DNA from: Arctic95D-9 sp041742015
GTDB taxonomy: Bacteria > Verrucomicrobiota > Verrucomicrobiia > Verrucomicrobiales > DEV007
Reading direction: 5' to 3'
DNA: 64,000 bases
Assembly (NCBI GenBank): GCA_041742015.1
Contig: JBGSJM010000216.1
Span: 1 to 64,000, forward strand
Positions 62,418 to 64,000 of the stretch are shown one piece after another. A program made the translations under genes and the position numbers. The notes beneath the pieces were generated by a model that was given only the letters and a program-made list of their open reading frames with translations, was not told the DNA's origin and ran no database searches. The number at the start of each line of letters is the position of its first letter. The first letter of the stretch is position 1.

Positions 62418-63314
62418 ATGCTGATCCAAAAGCCTGATCTGAATAGCCAGAAAAACACGTTTAAAGAGAGACTCTGGCGAATTATATTCCTGTCGGACAC
62501 TCCGGCTGGAAGGATCTTCGACATCGTGCTGATGTGGCTCATCTCTGGGAGCATCCTGGTGGTTATGCTGGAAAGCGTCAAAGAGATCGACCAACAATAT
62601 AACCGCCTCTTTAATAATCTGGAGTGGTGCTTTACGATCCTTTTTACGGTGGAGTATTTGTTGCGGCTGTGGACGGTGCGAAAAAAGCTCCACTATGTGT
62701 TCAGCTTTTTCGGGGTGGTTGATTTGCTTTCGATCCTGCCGAGTTACCTGGAGCTTTTCTTTACTGGCTCGGGGCATTTTATGGTGATCCGGGTTCTGCG
62801 ATTGCTGAGGATGTTCAGGATTCTGAAGATGGCCCATCACACCGGGCAGGCTAATATTCTGATCAATGCCCTGCGGAGCAGCCGGGGAAAAATTTTCGTC
62901 TTCCTTTTTGGGGTGTTTACCATCGTGTGTATCCAGGGCACCCTGATCTATTTGATTGAGGGCGGGCAGGAGGAATCCGGATTTACCAGTATCCCGCAAT
63001 CGATTTACTGGAGCATCGTCACCATCACCACGGTGGGTTACGGGGACATTACCCCAGTGACGGTGCTGGGGAAAATTCTCGCCTCTCTGATTATGCTGAC
63101 AGGTTTTGCCATCATCGCAGTACCGACCGGAATTGTCACCGCAGAGCTGCAACGCCAGGAATTGGAAGCCGTCAGACTGGATCGTCGGAAATGCCGCGAG
63201 TGCGGTCAACTGGGGCACGAACCAGGGGCCTGTTACTGCAAAATGTGCGGGGTCGACCTGGCCGACGCTGAAGTGATCGACGACCGCCGCAACCGCCTCG
63301 ACGCCACTAGTTGA
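62418..63314 (+). CDS. Voltage-gated-type potassium channel with C-terminal zinc-ribbon-like tail
   Basis: 298 residues with six membrane segments. S4 shows arginine spacing in MVIRVLRLLRMFRILKM, and the pore carries the K+ selectivity filter in TITTVGYGDITPVT. After S6 a coiled stretch (ELQRQELEAVRLDRRK) leads to CRECGQLGHEPGACYCKMCG, a likely zinc ribbon, which is uncommon on such channels. It would conduct K+ across the inner membrane. It is the second gene after the GYF/PH-like gene and ends 1 bp before the convergent PQQ-like gene. Confidence 0.9.
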   Translation: MLIQKPDLNSQKNTFKERLWRIIFLSDTPAGRIFDIVLMWLISGSILVVMLESVKEIDQQYNRLFNNLEWCFTILFTVEYLLRLWTVRKKLHYVFSFFGVVDLLSILPSYLELFFTGSGHFMVIRVLRLLRMFRILKMAHHTGQANILINALRSSRGKIFVFLFGVFTIVCIQGTLIYLIEGGQEESGFTSIPQSIYWSIVTITTVGYGDITPVTVLGKILASLIMLTGFAIIAVPTGIVTAELQRQELEAVRLDRRKCRECGQLGHEPGACYCKMCGVDLADAEVIDDRRNRLDATS

Positions 63315-63315
63315 G

Positions 63316-64000
63316 CTACTGAAGCCGGAAACACTTCACGCTGTTGTCGGTGCGGAAAAAGATGTCCCCCTTGACGATGGCCGGAGAGGCGCAATGCAGC
63401 GCTGCCACTTTGGTTTTCCCCGTGACCTTGTATTCAGTTGGCGTGGCCTCGATCATGGAAAGAAGGCCGCCCCGGTTTTCGTAAACCAAGAGTTTCCCAT
63501 CCGCCAGAATTGGCGATGAAATCGCCGACTGGACGGGACGCTCCCAGGCTTCTTCCCCAGTCTCAAGCTTAAGACACCAATGCCGGGCGCTCCCCAGATG
63601 GTAAACGTAACCGTTGTAAATAATCGGGCTGCATTGGTAGCGCAGCGTCGTAAATTCTTTGGACCAGGCTTTCTGGGGGCCCTCGCCAGTCAGGCGATAA
63701 GCGATCAAATTCATCCCTTCCGTTGGGCTGGGCACCACAAAGTAGTCTCCAGAAACAACCGGAGAGGAATCGCCACCGCCCGAAGTCGTCCACTTGGTTT
63801 GGCCCGTTTCGGCATCTACCCCGATCACTTCTTTATTGGAATTGCAGAGCACCGTGTTTTTCCAGAGATTTGGTGAAGAGTTCGAAGCTTTAACATCGCC
63901 ATTTTCCCAGACAACCTGGCCGGTCGCTGCGTCGAAAGCGGTGAGTTTGCCATGTTGGATAAAAACTTTTCCGTAAACCACCATGGGAGAACTGGCGATG
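63316..64000 (-). CDS. PQQ-type beta-propeller protein (partial, runs off the right edge)
   Basis: The C-terminal part of a propeller protein, with the 5' end outside the window. An in-frame ATG at 63984 exists, but the reading frame continues upstream (IASSP before MVVYGK), so it is not the true start. Blade motifs include LTAFDAATGQVVWENGDVKA, EVIGVDAETGQTKWTTSGGG and WCLKLETGEEAWERPVQSA. It is similar in style to the 27782-29098 protein but not a close copy. A periplasmic location is presumed. Confidence 0.85.
   Translation of the reverse strand, partial: IASSPMVVYGKVFIQHGKLTAFDAATGQVVWENGDVKASNSSPNLWKNTVLCNSNKEVIGVDAETGQTKWTTSGGGDSSPVVSGDYFVVPSPTEGMNLIAYRLTGEGPQKAWSKEFTTLRYQCSPIIYNGYVYHLGSARHWCLKLETGEEAWERPVQSAISSPILADGKLLVYENRGGLLSMIEATPTEYKVTGKTKVAALHCASPAIVKGDIFFRTDNSVKCFRLQ

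Noticed and set aside
62223..63218. 331-codon minus-strand ORF opposite the K+ channel
   Set aside because: Antisense to a channel gene with unmistakable pore and S4 motifs; His/Gln-rich composition typical of shadow frames.

Overview
The window is about 50% GC and looks like a chromosomal segment of a free-living Gram-negative bacterium of the PVC superphylum, most likely Verrucomicrobiota. That placement is inferred from gene content: a TonB receptor, a secretin, lipoproteins, PQQ-type beta-propeller proteins, a very large alpha-2-macroglobulin, an SGNH hydrolase and an ATP-dependent DNA ligase with a histone-like tail. It is not based on any marker-gene comparison.

Layout. 1-11.7 kb: MoxR ATPase, rpsP and khpA, a secreted protein, an ImuB-type polymerase-like gene with a frameshifted 3' end, tRNA-Pro(CGG), pabB, a DNA ligase with its companion gene, a coiled-coil membrane protein interrupted by an in-frame stop, and an adenylate-kinase-like protein. 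11.7-19.3 kb: AlkB-like oxygenase, DinB-like protein, an arsenosugar arsM/arsS pair, a GTPase with a tail-anchored partner, and a BioF-family enzyme. 19.3-33.8 kb is the accessory part: an antitoxin with a truncated vapC, a 51-bp duplication, a 21-bp tandem array, a 20-bp-stem palindrome, a DUF4238 gene, a TPR-CHAT protein, a vapBC pair, an S41-like pseudoprotease, a PQQ-like protein, a TonB receptor, a sigma-factor remnant, an RHH/HEPN-like cassette, a second 21-bp array and an inverted REP-like pair. 33.8-45 kb: a three-gene cnrYXH-like ECF sigma module, CYTH protein, Tat-exported amine oxidase, SGNH hydrolase and alpha-2-macroglobulin. 45-55.4 kb: a type IV pilus/type II secretion-like cluster (GspF, pseudopilins, PilM/N/O-like proteins, a PilT-like ATPase and a divergent secretin). 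55.5-64 kb: rhomboid protease, acyltransferase and glycosyltransferase pair, a papain-like lipoprotein, lactonase, GYF/PH-like protein, K+ channel, and the edge of a PQQ-like gene.

The most unusual signal is a dispersed element made of two or three copies of a unit with core AACAGGGTACAATC, always repeated at exactly 22 bp. It occurs at six loci (about 4.39, 18.33, 27.54, 35.24, 42.89 and 56.25 kb). Five copies lie inside or at the start of genes, all on the coding strand, and four are translated in frame. Because 22 is not a multiple of three, successive units are read in successive frames, giving peptides such as NRVQS-x-IQQGT(-x-GYS). The sense strand is open in all three frames while one antisense frame has a stop. 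At the ImuB-like gene the element sits where the reading frame is lost. It behaves like a protein-coding mini-element comparable in concept to Rickettsia palindromic elements, but with direct rather than palindromic structure.

All calls come from reading the sequence and from family knowledge. No database search was run.
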